Shown here in pieces: positions 8,230 to 15,241 of a stretch of DNA of 64,000 bases (its first letter is position 1; each line of letters begins with the position of its first letter). This stretch comes from Siderastrea radians. Taxonomy: Eukaryota > Cnidaria > Anthozoa > Scleractinia > Rhizangiidae. A program made the translations under genes and the position numbers. Location of the stretch: the NCBI GenBank assembly GCA_964017195.1, contig OZ024898.1, positions 2,280,001-2,344,000 of the forward strand. The letters are read 5' to 3'. The notes under the pieces are model-generated. The model had not been told where the DNA came from and ran no database searches. It saw only the letters and a list, made by a program, of their open reading frames with translations.

Positions 8230-9261
8230 CACGGCGGGGCCAAACCACCCCCCAAATGGGTCATTTAGACTAATTTTGCTTCTTTTTCATATTTCTTTTC
8301 CAAACTTGGCAAAAAACCTTGGGTTGTCGCCCAATTTATTTTAAGTATGAGAATGACTTAAAAAACCAAATTGTGACGTCATAATGGCTGACGTCACAAA
8401 ACGAGTTAACTGAAAATTTCAAATTTGAAATAAAAAGTTATGTCATCTGAAAGAACTTGGCAAGGGGAGTAAAATGCTGAAAACCGTACCTCGCTAAGAC
8501 AAACGTATCTTGAGTTATGGCAATTTAAAGACATTTAAAGTGTCCCCCCCGGAACCATACTTTTCTTCTAAAAACAACCCTGTTGATCTATTTTGTACAG
8601 TTTTTTTCCATGCAAGCTAATAATCTGGTAAAATGGACTTCTTGTTGTTCCAAAAAATCGTATCATTTTAGATTTTAAGTTTTCGGCTTGAAAACGATAA
8701 TATTAGCAAGAGCATAATTGATCACGTGACACTTAATTACGTCACAAAACTGGTTTGGGGGCTCTAGCTCTGGCAGGAAAAAATTTTTCCGAGTTTTTCT
8801 TTTTCATTTAGCTTCCGTCATTTAAGACATCTTATCTGCAACTTAAATGGTGTCGTTGACGCAACAAAACAACACTTAAATTCAAACGTATTACACAAGG
8901 GGGGGACCCTATTTTGAGACTGTGAAATTTTCAAAATCTAAAATGCCATATCTCATCCATTATTTGTCACATCGACAAACGGTTTTCAGCATTCAACTCC
9001 TCTTGACGTGTTCTTTCTAAAACACCAGAAAAAATTTAGAAATTCTAAAATTTTATTTTAGAGAATAATATGACGTCACCAATTATGACGTCATAATTTG
9101 ACATTTGGCATCACCATTCATGTCAAATTGTTTGGCACAAAGAGCCATATCAAATTACCAAGTTTGGTAAAGAAATGATGAAAAGTAACAAAATTATTAA
9201 AAATTAACCAAAAAACGGGACATTTCATGACCCATTTGGGGGGTGGTTTGGCCCCACCGTG
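8230..9261. mobile_element. Non-autonomous foldback DNA transposon (CAC-ended)
   Basis: 1,032 bp with 35-bp terminal inverted repeats (8230-8264 and 9227-9261, differing at one base) starting CACGG(C/T)GGGGCC. Imperfect inverted similarity continues inwards for several hundred bases, for example the ATGCTGAAAACCGT word at 8473 and its complement near 8980. No protein-coding frame is present. CAC termini with a 3-bp duplication suggest the CACTA/EnSpm group but this is tentative. It inserted after the Polinton did, or into its ancestor. Confidence 0.85.
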
Positions 9262-9440
9262 ATAGTTTCACACAAGAGCCTCGACGAGTACAGTTCAATC
9301 CAGTCAATAAAAATACGATTCATAAAATTCGGATTTATATCACCGACGGCAAACGAAGAATAATTGATCTTAATCATAGTGACACTTCATTCAGTTTGAT
9401 TTTAAGAGAGAAGAGAGATTAATCTAACTAATAGTTATAG

Positions 9441-9812
9441 ATGGCATCATATGAATATAAACGTGTATATCACCCGAAACTAGGTCGTTTTGTGTATAAG
9501 CATAAAGGATCTGGGATTATTGTTGATAACATATTCAAACCAGTTGGAAGGGTGTTAAGTAAAGTTCCAGAAATGGTTTTAAAACCTTTGGCCAAAAAAG
9601 CGCTTGAATCTGGTATTTCACATGCTGGAGACAAACTGGGAAAAAAAGCAGCTGAAAAAAGCGGAGAGCTTATTATGAGAAAATTACACGGTTTAACTAA
9701 ACAATCAATAAATAAAACCATGAAACCAACCAAACCTACTAAACCAAAACAAGAAGAAGATTACAACACAATTCTGAATAGACTTATATCTGGTACTGGA
9801 TTAAGACGATAA
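9441..9812 (+). CDS. Small basic virion protein (adenovirus pX/pVI-like)
   Basis: 123 aa, ATG at 9441 in an ATAGTTATAGATGG context. Seen: a basic N-terminus (YEYKRVYHPKLGRF), an amphipathic helical middle with alternating small and basic residues (about 26-80), a KPTKPTKPK linker and an adenain-type cleavage motif ISGTG at 116-120 just before the C-terminus. Small basic membrane-active or DNA-condensing proteins of this type are known in adintoviruses and adenoviruses. Location between the penton-like and major capsid genes fits a structural role. Confidence 0.65.
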   Translation: MASYEYKRVYHPKLGRFVYKHKGSGIIVDNIFKPVGRVLSKVPEMVLKPLAKKALESGISHAGDKLGKKAAEKSGELIMRKLHGLTKQSINKTMKPTKPTKPKQEEDYNTILNRLISGTGLRR

Positions 9813-9910
9813 AATGTTATTAAAAAGTGAATTTTATCCAATTATAAATAGACTAGCAAGTGGGAAATGGTTTATATAAAAAGTGAATTTTATCTAAACT
9901 ACTCATATAA
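9813..9910 (+). promoter_or_regulatory. Leader of the major capsid gene with a direct repeat
   Basis: The 17-bp word AAAAAGTGAATTTTATC occurs twice (9822-9838 and 9878-9894), and a relaxed form (AGAATTTATCTAA) precedes the gene at 11275. The gap ends in CATATAAATGAG, overlapping the major capsid start. Confidence 0.5.
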
Positions 9911-11200
9911 ATGAGTTTCAGAACAAATGAAAATCTTCAACGATATGAATACGTTCGTTTCCATTTGGATAATGTCATTGAACAGCCTGGTAACAATCAA
10001 TCACAGAAAAAGACAGGTTACAGATTCACAATCAACGATAGGTCGACTATGTTCGATTTTTTTAATGGGTATTTCGAAGTAACCAAAGAGCTTCAAAAAA
10101 GGGCAGATGGTGCTGGATATGCTGCAGCAGATCGCATCACAATGATAAACGGATCTCACAGTCTAATCAGACATATGGTTATTAAATCGTCTGGTAAAAT
10201 AGTATACGAGAGTGATAATTTACATAGAATTACGAATGTCAAAAATCTACTTGAATACAGTGATGACTTCAGTCGATCCGTTGGAAAGAATTCGTTCTGG
10301 TATCTTGATACTGATGGAACTACAGCAGATACAAACACAGGTTTCGAAGCCCGTCGTATTTTAACTCAAGCAGCACAAAACGACGGTAATGGGGGAGCTA
10401 AAACGATTAACGAGATGATACCATTGAATCGATACAGTTTTTTCCAAGAATTAGAAAGAAAAATGTTACCCCCGATGCAGCTCACAATTGAACTTACACT
10501 TAACGAAGACAGTGAATTAATTCACAAAGCAGGAGCGGCTGACGATGGAAGGGTTGTAGTAAAAAGATTGTATCTTTGGCTACCAAGATTGATTCCAAAA
10601 GACATTATGTATAGTAATTTTGTTTCAGAGTTTCTCAAACCAACAACCTGGACATATATGCGAGATCTCTACAATCAGTCAGCAAATACCAGAGCTATTC
10701 AGAATATGTTTCAAATCAGTCCAGCTATCGACCACGTTAAACATGTTTTTGTTTATCTCCAACGGACAGATGCACCAAATAATAATGAAGAAGAGAGGAG
10801 TCCATATTTGTTTGACACTTTCAAACTCAATGCAGCTAATGCTAACAGCTCTTTATCAAGCTGTAGGCTTGAATATGGGAATAACGTTTTTTACCCAGAG
10901 CTCGAATATGATGCAGATTCAAAAATTAGGATATTCAATGATCTTATGAGTTATGCATTTCGTAAAAACGATTATAACAGTGGGACACAATTGAATATAG
11001 CAAATTACACCAGTTTATATGGTCTTATCTATTTCGATTTGTCATATCAGAAAGAGGTAGTGACAAGAGATCCTAAACAGTTGATTCTCCATTATCGTCT
11101 CAATGTAGCCCCAGCAGCAAACGTCCGAGCTCATAGCATTGTATTTTACGAGAGTGAGGTTGTTGTTAAGACAGTTGGAAACGAATTGATGATAGTTTAA
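9911..11200 (+). CDS. Major capsid protein (double jelly roll, F54H12.2-like family)
   Basis: 429 aa, ATG at 9911. Seen: a beta-rich protein with the family's C-terminal pattern, a fully conserved-looking segment around NYTSLYGLIYFDLSYQKE followed by TRDPKQL and a final beta strand. Known: proteins labelled F54H12.2-like in animal genomes are Polinton major capsid proteins with two jelly-roll domains that form pseudohexameric capsomers. The frame is intact and no adenain cleavage motif is seen, as expected for a capsomer subunit. It sits between the small basic protein and the pVI-like protein, the standard structural cluster. Confidence 0.88.
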   Translation: MSFRTNENLQRYEYVRFHLDNVIEQPGNNQSQKKTGYRFTINDRSTMFDFFNGYFEVTKELQKRADGAGYAAADRITMINGSHSLIRHMVIKSSGKIVYESDNLHRITNVKNLLEYSDDFSRSVGKNSFWYLDTDGTTADTNTGFEARRILTQAAQNDGNGGAKTINEMIPLNRYSFFQELERKMLPPMQLTIELTLNEDSELIHKAGAADDGRVVVKRLYLWLPRLIPKDIMYSNFVSEFLKPTTWTYMRDLYNQSANTRAIQNMFQISPAIDHVKHVFVYLQRTDAPNNNEEERSPYLFDTFKLNAANANSSLSSCRLEYGNNVFYPELEYDADSKIRIFNDLMSYAFRKNDYNSGTQLNIANYTSLYGLIYFDLSYQKEVVTRDPKQLILHYRLNVAPAANVRAHSIVFYESEVVVKTVGNELMIV

Positions 11201-11274
11201 ATAAATAAGTTTTACATCGATGAAAATTTAGATTAATATGTTTTTTAAAATAGAATTTATCTAACATATAATAT

Positions 11275-12108
11275 ATGACACAACTATACGAAATTAAAGT
11301 TAGTTTATCACCAAACCAGAAAAAGAATCTTAGTAGCGCGTATCATAAAAGAGAAACTATCGTTTTGAGACTGACAAAGGACTCTCTATCTGGGAATGAC
11401 ACTCTATACGTACCTCAGAATATAGTTAAGCGATTGGATAAAAATAGAAAATTGAGAAAAGGAATGGACATCAAACTAGCCAAAACAAACATTCGAAAGC
11501 AAGTTGGTGGATCACTCCTCTCTACAGTTCTGTCGCTTGGAAGAACTTTCGCTCCAACGATTGCCAAGACTATTGGATTGTCAGCTTTGGCAGGTTTAGC
11601 ATCTGAAGGAGCATCTCAGATTGTTAAGAAGATATCTGGAAAAGGTTTACAAACCGGTGGGTTCCTAATACCACAAAATAAAATCAACCAGTTGATAGCA
11701 TATAAACATCTTTTGACCACAAAACAAAAACAAGATATATTAAATGCTCTACAAACAGGCTCTGGTGTTCATATAAAACCGACAAAAGTACAAACAGGTG
11801 GGTTCTTAGGGACTCTCCTTGCATCAATTGGAGTCCCTTTAGCTATTGAGGCAATAAAGAAGATGACTGGTAAAGGAGCTCCTCAGATGGGACGACCTAA
11901 ACAAAGACCACCCAGATCTATACCAGAACAGGATGGTGGTTTGATGACCAACACTTATAGAACACCGCCTTTTTACGGAAATTGGCCAGACGATACAATC
12001 GGTATGGGAATTAAAAAAAAAAGAAAAGCTCACAAAAAGGGCGACGGTCTGCTATTAGGAAAGAACTCACCCTTCAAAAAAGTCCCTCTTCTAAACATTT
12101 TGTTGTAA
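11275..12108 (+). CDS. pVI-like minor capsid precursor
   Basis: 277 aa, ATG at 11275 in an ACATATAATATATGAC context. Seen: a compact N-terminal domain (1-75), a glycine/alanine-rich hydrophobic segment (79-118), then two adenain-type cleavage motifs, ISGKG at 120-124 and MTGKG at 197-201, each followed by a hydrophobic or basic stretch, and a basic tail. Membrane-active protein VI of adenovirus is processed in this way by its protease. The codons from 12013 contain a ten-A run, and the -1 frame that opens there leads into the protease, so some ribosomes may make a fusion with protease instead of the normal tail (see 12015-12021). Confidence 0.7.
   Translation: MTQLYEIKVSLSPNQKKNLSSAYHKRETIVLRLTKDSLSGNDTLYVPQNIVKRLDKNRKLRKGMDIKLAKTNIRKQVGGSLLSTVLSLGRTFAPTIAKTIGLSALAGLASEGASQIVKKISGKGLQTGGFLIPQNKINQLIAYKHLLTTKQKQDILNALQTGSGVHIKPTKVQTGGFLGTLLASIGVPLAIEAIKKMTGKGAPQMGRPKQRPPRSIPEQDGGLMTNTYRTPPFYGNWPDDTIGMGIKKKRKAHKKGDGLLLGKNSPFKKVPLLNILL
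12015..12021 (+). other. Candidate -1 frameshift site A AAA AAA
   Basis: A run of ten A (12013-12022) gives A AAA AAA in phase with the pVI-like frame. The -1 frame has a stop at 12012-12014, immediately before, and is then open through the whole protease. I see no strong downstream hairpin by eye, so this site is weaker than those at 12732 and 13385. Confidence 0.45.
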
Positions 12109-12566
12109 AACCAAAATTCCATAACAATGTCCCATTAAGCAATTACGATTTAATAAAATGGTGTAAATATCTGAATATCCCAATTAAAGATGTTCTGTCT
12201 AGAGATGAAAATGTTCCTCACAATCATAGACAGGCTCTATTCATTTACAATCTTGAACCGAGTTATATGTCAGGGAGTCATTGGGTGGCTACTTATGTTA
12301 AGGACAAAGTCCTCAATTACTTTGATAGCTTTGGTTTGCCTCCCTTCCAAGAAATGGTCAATCACGCGAGAAAAAAGAATTTAACATTGCTTCATCAGAA
12401 CAATCAAATACAAAATTTACTGACGACAACATGCGGTTACTTCTGTTTATATTTTTTGAATGAGATGAATAAGGGTAAATCATATTTTGATCTGTTGAAA
12501 GTTTTCGACATATATGATACGACGAATAATGAGAAATTTATAGAACAGTATTTCAAAAATATCTAA
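12015..12566 (+). CDS. Adenain-like cysteine protease (start unresolved)
   Basis: Catalytic residues are in the right order: His in GSHW (codon 12279), Asp in YFDSFG (12324), Gln (12411) and Cys in TTTCGYFC (12432). The Gln-Cys spacing of seven equals that of adenovirus protease. Known: this enzyme matures virion precursors at (M/I/L)XGX-G sites, and several such sites occur in this element. The frame is open from 12015 but its first ATG is 12267, which would remove the N-terminal part before the catalytic His (conserved-looking NYDLIKWCKYL at about 12141-12173). Expression therefore needs a non-AUG start or a -1 shift from the pVI-like gene in whose -1 frame it lies. Confidence 0.85.
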   Translation, partial: KKKKSSQKGRRSAIRKELTLQKSPSSKHFVVKPKFHNNVPLSNYDLIKWCKYLNIPIKDVLSRDENVPHNHRQALFIYNLEPSYMSGSHWVATYVKDKVLNYFDSFGLPPFQEMVNHARKKNLTLLHQNNQIQNLLTTTCGYFCLYFLNEMNKGKSYFDLLKVFDIYDTTNNEKFIEQYFKNI

Positions 12567-12568
12567 CT

Positions 12569-12582
12569 CATATATATATATG
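12569..12582 (+). promoter_or_regulatory. TATATATG-type start element
   Basis: CATATATATATATG runs directly into the ATG at 12580. It is the clearest case of the AT-rich element that overlaps or abuts most start codons in the element (also 1150, 6622, 7626, 9911, 11275, 14369, 14927, 15242 on plus; 3929, 5851, 6504 on minus). Confidence 0.6.
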
Positions 12583-12741
12583 GTAAAATCATATTGTGTG
12601 AAAGAAAAAAGAATCACTGAATGTCTACCTGGTAGTGAAAGATATGAAAAGGCTAAAAATGGAAGACTTTTGATGAAATGTAAGTGTGCTTCTTGTGGTA
12701 TTACAAAGACTAAATTCGTTAAACAAAAACAGGGAAACTAG
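12580..12741 (+). CDS. DUF5679-like small zinc-binding protein, likely front end of a frameshift fusion
   Basis: 53 aa ending in TAG at 12739-12741. Seen: cysteines at 6, 15, 34, 36 and 39 within the pattern SYCVKEKR...NGRLLMKCKCASCG...KFVK, like the roughly 40-residue DUF5679 domain of Polintons and large DNA viruses. One usual cysteine of the first pair (CxxC) is replaced by Glu here. The last codons CAG GGA AAC TAG contain an in-phase G GGA AAC heptamer followed by a strong hairpin, so a share of ribosomes should pass into the PLA2 frame. In that frame no ATG occurs until 12846. Confidence 0.75.
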   Translation: MVKSYCVKEKRITECLPGSERYEKAKNGRLLMKCKCASCGITKTKFVKQKQGN

Positions 12742-12769
12742 TACAGCCCTCTCTTGGAGGGGGCGTACT
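12732..12769 (+). promoter_or_regulatory. Programmed -1 frameshift signal: GGGAAAC plus hairpin
   Basis: Slippery heptamer 12732-12738 (G GGA AAC, in phase), stop codon TAG at 12739-12741, and a hairpin 12740-12769. Stem AGTAC/GTACT (12740-12744 with 12765-12769), one bulged A, then eight further pairs GCCCTCTC with GAGGGGGC (12746-12753 with 12757-12764, one G-T pair) closing a 3-base loop. The GC-rich inner stem begins 7 bases after the heptamer. The -1 frame has a stop at 12720-12722 and is open from 12723 through the PLA2 gene. GGGAAAC is a known retroviral gag-pro slip site. Confidence 0.8.
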
Positions 12770-13433
12770 AGATACAGTAGCATCAACTGGTACTGATTTA
12801 TTGATTCACCACGGTATTCCTTGGCTTGGAAAAAAGGCAGTTGAAATGGGACGATATTATGGATCAGAAGCCTTGAGAAACCCAAAACTGCAGAAAAAGG
12901 CTATCGATTATGCTCTGGATAAGTTGAATCCAATGATTCAGAATGTCGGAAGTCAAGCTCTTAATCAATTATCTACTAAAATCAGACCAAATAGAAAGTA
13001 TAAAACCGACAGAAAGGATTTGGATGGCGCAGGTTTTGATATCCATAAACTAATTGGGAAATTACCAACACCAAAAGCTGGATGGACTCCTGGAAAGTAT
13101 AAATACATGGGGGCATATAACCCTCTAGATAAACAGTTAGAGTACGATAAAAACACTGGAGAGGTCACCAAGTGGCACGTACAACCTTACAATGAAGTTG
13201 ATAGAATATCAGCTCATCATGATATTTGTTATGACATGGGGAAGGACAAAGGTGAATGTGACAAAGTAATGGTCAAGTCATTGGATAAAATACCTTATGG
13301 ACAGATGCCAAAATGGGGACAAACAGCACGATTTCTAATCAACACAAAACAAAAACTAGGTCTTGGTGTAAAACAAAGGAAGACAAAAAACGGAAAAGGC
13401 CGTCGAGTGAAGAAAAATGGCAAGAAAAATTAG
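12738..13433 (+). CDS. Phospholipase A2 domain virion protein
   Basis: About 231 residues if entered by the frameshift at 12738, or 195 from the first ATG at 12846. Seen: a hydrophobic/amphipathic N-terminus, an adenain-type motif LDGAG (codons 13020-13034), a calcium-loop-like YMGAYNP (13104 onward), the catalytic HHDICYD (His-Asp at 13218-13223), and a basic tail. Known: PLA2 domains in parvovirus capsids and in adintoviruses breach endosomal membranes, and the cleavage motif would free the enzyme domain. The tail holds an in-phase A AAA AAC heptamer leading into integrase. Confidence 0.85.
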   Translation, partial: LVQPSLGGGVLDTVASTGTDLLIHHGIPWLGKKAVEMGRYYGSEALRNPKLQKKAIDYALDKLNPMIQNVGSQALNQLSTKIRPNRKYKTDRKDLDGAGFDIHKLIGKLPTPKAGWTPGKYKYMGAYNPLDKQLEYDKNTGEVTKWHVQPYNEVDRISAHHDICYDMGKDKGECDKVMVKSLDKIPYGQMPKWGQTARFLINTKQKLGLGVKQRKTKNGKGRRVKKNGKKN

Positions 13434-14350
13434 CTGATGAATTACATAAACCGATAAAGCGTAACTTCACCCGGCGGCGGGTAATTGTAAACCATATTGA
13501 CGAGACATGGTGTTCAGATATCGTTGAGATGCAAAAATTCAGTCGATGGAACGCTGGCTACAGATATCTTCTTATGGTTTTAGATGTATTCTCTAAATAC
13601 GGTTGGATCGTCCCATTAAAAGATAAAAAGGGTGAAATCGTTATGAATGCTTTCAAAACAATATTCAAAGAGGGGCGTAAACCGGAATATTTATGGACAG
13701 ACAAAGGCAAAGAGTATTACAACAAACATGTTAAGGAACTACTTGATAAGAATAAAATAACCTTGTACTCAACTGAGAATGAGGAAAAGTCGTCAGTTTG
13801 TGAAAGATGGAACCGTACAATCAAAACCAAAATGTGGAAACAGTTTACTGTTCAAGGTAATACACAGTATTTAGACATGTTACCTAAATTAGTGAAACAG
13901 TATAACAATACCAGACATTCAAGCACAAAGATGACACCAACTGAAGCCAGTAAAAAGAAGAATGAAGGAGTTGTTTACTTTAATCTGTACGGTGATATGG
14001 AAACATTAAAACAAAAACCAAAGTTCAAAGTTGCTGATAAGGTTAGAATAAGTAAGTATAAACGAAATGTATTTGATAAGGGCTATACACCAAATTGGTC
14101 TGAGGAAATTTTCACAGTTGATGAAATACAACATACGAATCCAATCACATACAAAATAAAGGATCTCAGAGATGAAGACATTCAAGGGAGTTTTTATGAA
14201 CCTGAATTACTTAAAGCTGAACAACAGGTATTCAGAATTGATAAAGTGATTCGGAGGGATTATAAGAAAAAACAGGCTCTTGTTAAATGGAAGGGATACA
14301 GTGATGAATTTAACAGTTGGGTTCAAATGAAGGATTTAAAAACAATATAA
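13313..14350 (+). CDS. rve-family integrase with C-terminal chromodomain
   Basis: 345 aa from the only upstream ATG (13313). The part that looks like integrase begins near 13416, after the slip site at 13385, so the residues coded before it are probably not native. Seen: catalytic Asp69 (WCSDIVEM), Asp130 (LWTDKGKE) and Glu164 (SVCERWNRT), with 33 residues between the last two. A chromodomain lies at about 306-343 with WKGY and NSWV. Known: Polinton integrases make the 6-bp duplication seen at the ends, and chromodomains can steer integration towards histone marks. It overlaps the PLA2 gene by 121 bp in the -1 frame. Confidence 0.93.
   Translation: MGTNSTISNQHKTKTRSWCKTKEDKKRKRPSSEEKWQEKLADELHKPIKRNFTRRRVIVNHIDETWCSDIVEMQKFSRWNAGYRYLLMVLDVFSKYGWIVPLKDKKGEIVMNAFKTIFKEGRKPEYLWTDKGKEYYNKHVKELLDKNKITLYSTENEEKSSVCERWNRTIKTKMWKQFTVQGNTQYLDMLPKLVKQYNNTRHSSTKMTPTEASKKKNEGVVYFNLYGDMETLKQKPKFKVADKVRISKYKRNVFDKGYTPNWSEEIFTVDEIQHTNPITYKIKDLRDEDIQGSFYEPELLKAEQQVFRIDKVIRRDYKKKQALVKWKGYSDEFNSWVQMKDLKTI
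13385..13391 (+). promoter_or_regulatory. Candidate -1 frameshift site A AAA AAC
   Basis: In-phase heptamer (codons ACA AAA AAC of the PLA2 frame), the same slip sequence used by several retroviruses. After a -1 slip the next codon is CGG at 13391, leading straight into the conserved integrase N-terminus. Only a weak long-range stem (GTGAAG 13407-13412 with CTTCAC 13465-13470) is visible downstream. Confidence 0.65.
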
Positions 14351-14368
14351 TATATAGATTATATATAG

Positions 14369-14875
14369 ATGAATGAAATACATGAGTGGTATTGTGAAGT
14401 CTGTAAGAAATATAGTTTCAAGAGAAAAGACAAACATTTTCGAACTGAAAATCATAAAATCAAGCAATCACGTCTCGATCGTAAGGAGGCTTATGAAGAT
14501 TATATGATACGTAGATATTATATATTGATGGAAAATACTAGACTTAGACCTTTTTCAAAGTACTTGGAAAAAAGTGCACTATTCTATAAAAAATTAAAAA
14601 AAGATTTTGAACTATTTTACAAAGACGAATATATTCATCACGATTCTGATTCAGAATCTGATTCAGACTCTGATTCAGACTCTGATTCAGACTCTGATTC
14701 CAATTCTGATTCAGATGATGAAGATACTGAATACGAAGATTATGTAGAACGTCGATATCATGAATTGATGGAAAATGATGAATATATGTGTTTGTCGAAG
14801 TACTTGGAAAGAAGAGCGCGAGTCTATGAACTAATTAAAAAAGAATTCGGTCGAAATTACAAAGTCCCTGAATGA
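14369..14875 (+). CDS. C2H2 zinc-finger protein with Ser-Asp repeat
   Basis: 168 aa, ATG at 14369 after ATATATAGATG. Seen: an N-terminal U1/matrin-like C2H2 finger (WYCEVC...H...H, residues 7-29), then two related segments of the form Y-(E)-DY-(M/V)-x-RRY...LMEN...SKYLE (about 43-73 and 120-155) separated by a Ser-Asp repeat (92-116). The duplication shows internal origin of the two halves. The acidic linker is a candidate phosphorylation target. Shares its EWYC-VC finger with the next gene. A nucleic-acid-binding regulatory role is likely but no family name is offered. Confidence 0.7.
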   Translation: MNEIHEWYCEVCKKYSFKRKDKHFRTENHKIKQSRLDRKEAYEDYMIRRYYILMENTRLRPFSKYLEKSALFYKKLKKDFELFYKDEYIHHDSDSESDSDSDSDSDSDSDSNSDSDDEDTEYEDYVERRYHELMENDEYMCLSKYLERRARVYELIKKEFGRNYKVPE

Positions 14876-14926
14876 ATTTAAACGCATAAGCCAAAGTGAT
14901 TTAAAAATAAACATATAGTATTATAT

Positions 14927-15139
14927 ATGGAAAATCAGAATCTTAAGAGAGGTCGAGGTAGACCAAAAATATATTTCACTGAAGAAGACAGAAAGGAGGC
15001 TTTAAAAAAAAGTAAAACAAAGTACATGCTGAATAAAGAATGGTATTGTGACGTTTGCAAAAATGGACGAAATTATACTCTTGCTGGCAAATGGATTCAT
15101 TTCAAATCAAAAAAACACATCAAAAACGCTGAGAAATAA
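14927..15139 (+). CDS. AT-hook plus C2H2 zinc-finger protein
   Basis: 70 aa, ATG at 14927 after ATTATATATGG. Seen: an AT-hook core RGRGRPK at residues 8-14 and a C2H2 finger EWYCDVCKNG...H...KKH at 38-65, close to the finger of the preceding gene. AT-hooks bind the minor groove of AT-rich DNA, and this element's start elements are AT-rich, so a promoter-binding role is plausible. That is inference. Short but rich in motifs, with the same start element as its neighbours. Confidence 0.7.
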   Translation: MENQNLKRGRGRPKIYFTEEDRKEALKKSKTKYMLNKEWYCDVCKNGRNYTLAGKWIHFKSKKHIKNAEK

Positions 15140-15241
15140 TACAGTTCAAAGGATTCATGCTTGGATCATTTGAATTCTTGACCATACTTAAACGCAGAAT
15201 GAAAGTCATTTAAAATAAAAAAACTTATAGTAATATATAGA
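15140..15241 (+). promoter_or_regulatory. Leader of the DNA polymerase gene
   Basis: AT-rich gap ending in ATAGTAATATATAGAATG at the polymerase start. A similar string (TTAAA..GCA.AA.....AAAGTGATTTAAAA-like) lies upstream of 14927, suggesting a shared promoter for both genes. Confidence 0.4.

Larger units (their letters stand above)
7626..9422 (+). pseudogene. Penton-like minor capsid protein gene, split by a transposon
   Basis: The first part (7626-8229) encodes about 201 residues of a beta-rich protein beginning with an ATG in a TATATATG context. Its N-terminus (LSSHTVKNQSSNKPSDF) and position fit the single-jelly-roll penton protein of Polintons. The frame is interrupted at 8230 by a 1,032-bp insertion with a 3-bp duplication. 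It resumes in phase after the duplicated ATA (9265) and stops at 9420-9422. Read through the insertion, the product would end after a few foreign residues at 8271-8273. The gene is therefore inactive unless the insertion is spliced out. Known role: pentons fill the vertices of the capsid beside the major capsid protein. Confidence 0.8.

Noticed and set aside
12801..12848. PLA2 gene starting at the TTG of 12801 or the ATG of 12846
   Set aside because: TTG is not expected as a start, and the ATG would remove an in-frame, family-like N-terminal segment. The frameshift entry at 12738 explains the open frame better, though the ATG cannot be excluded.
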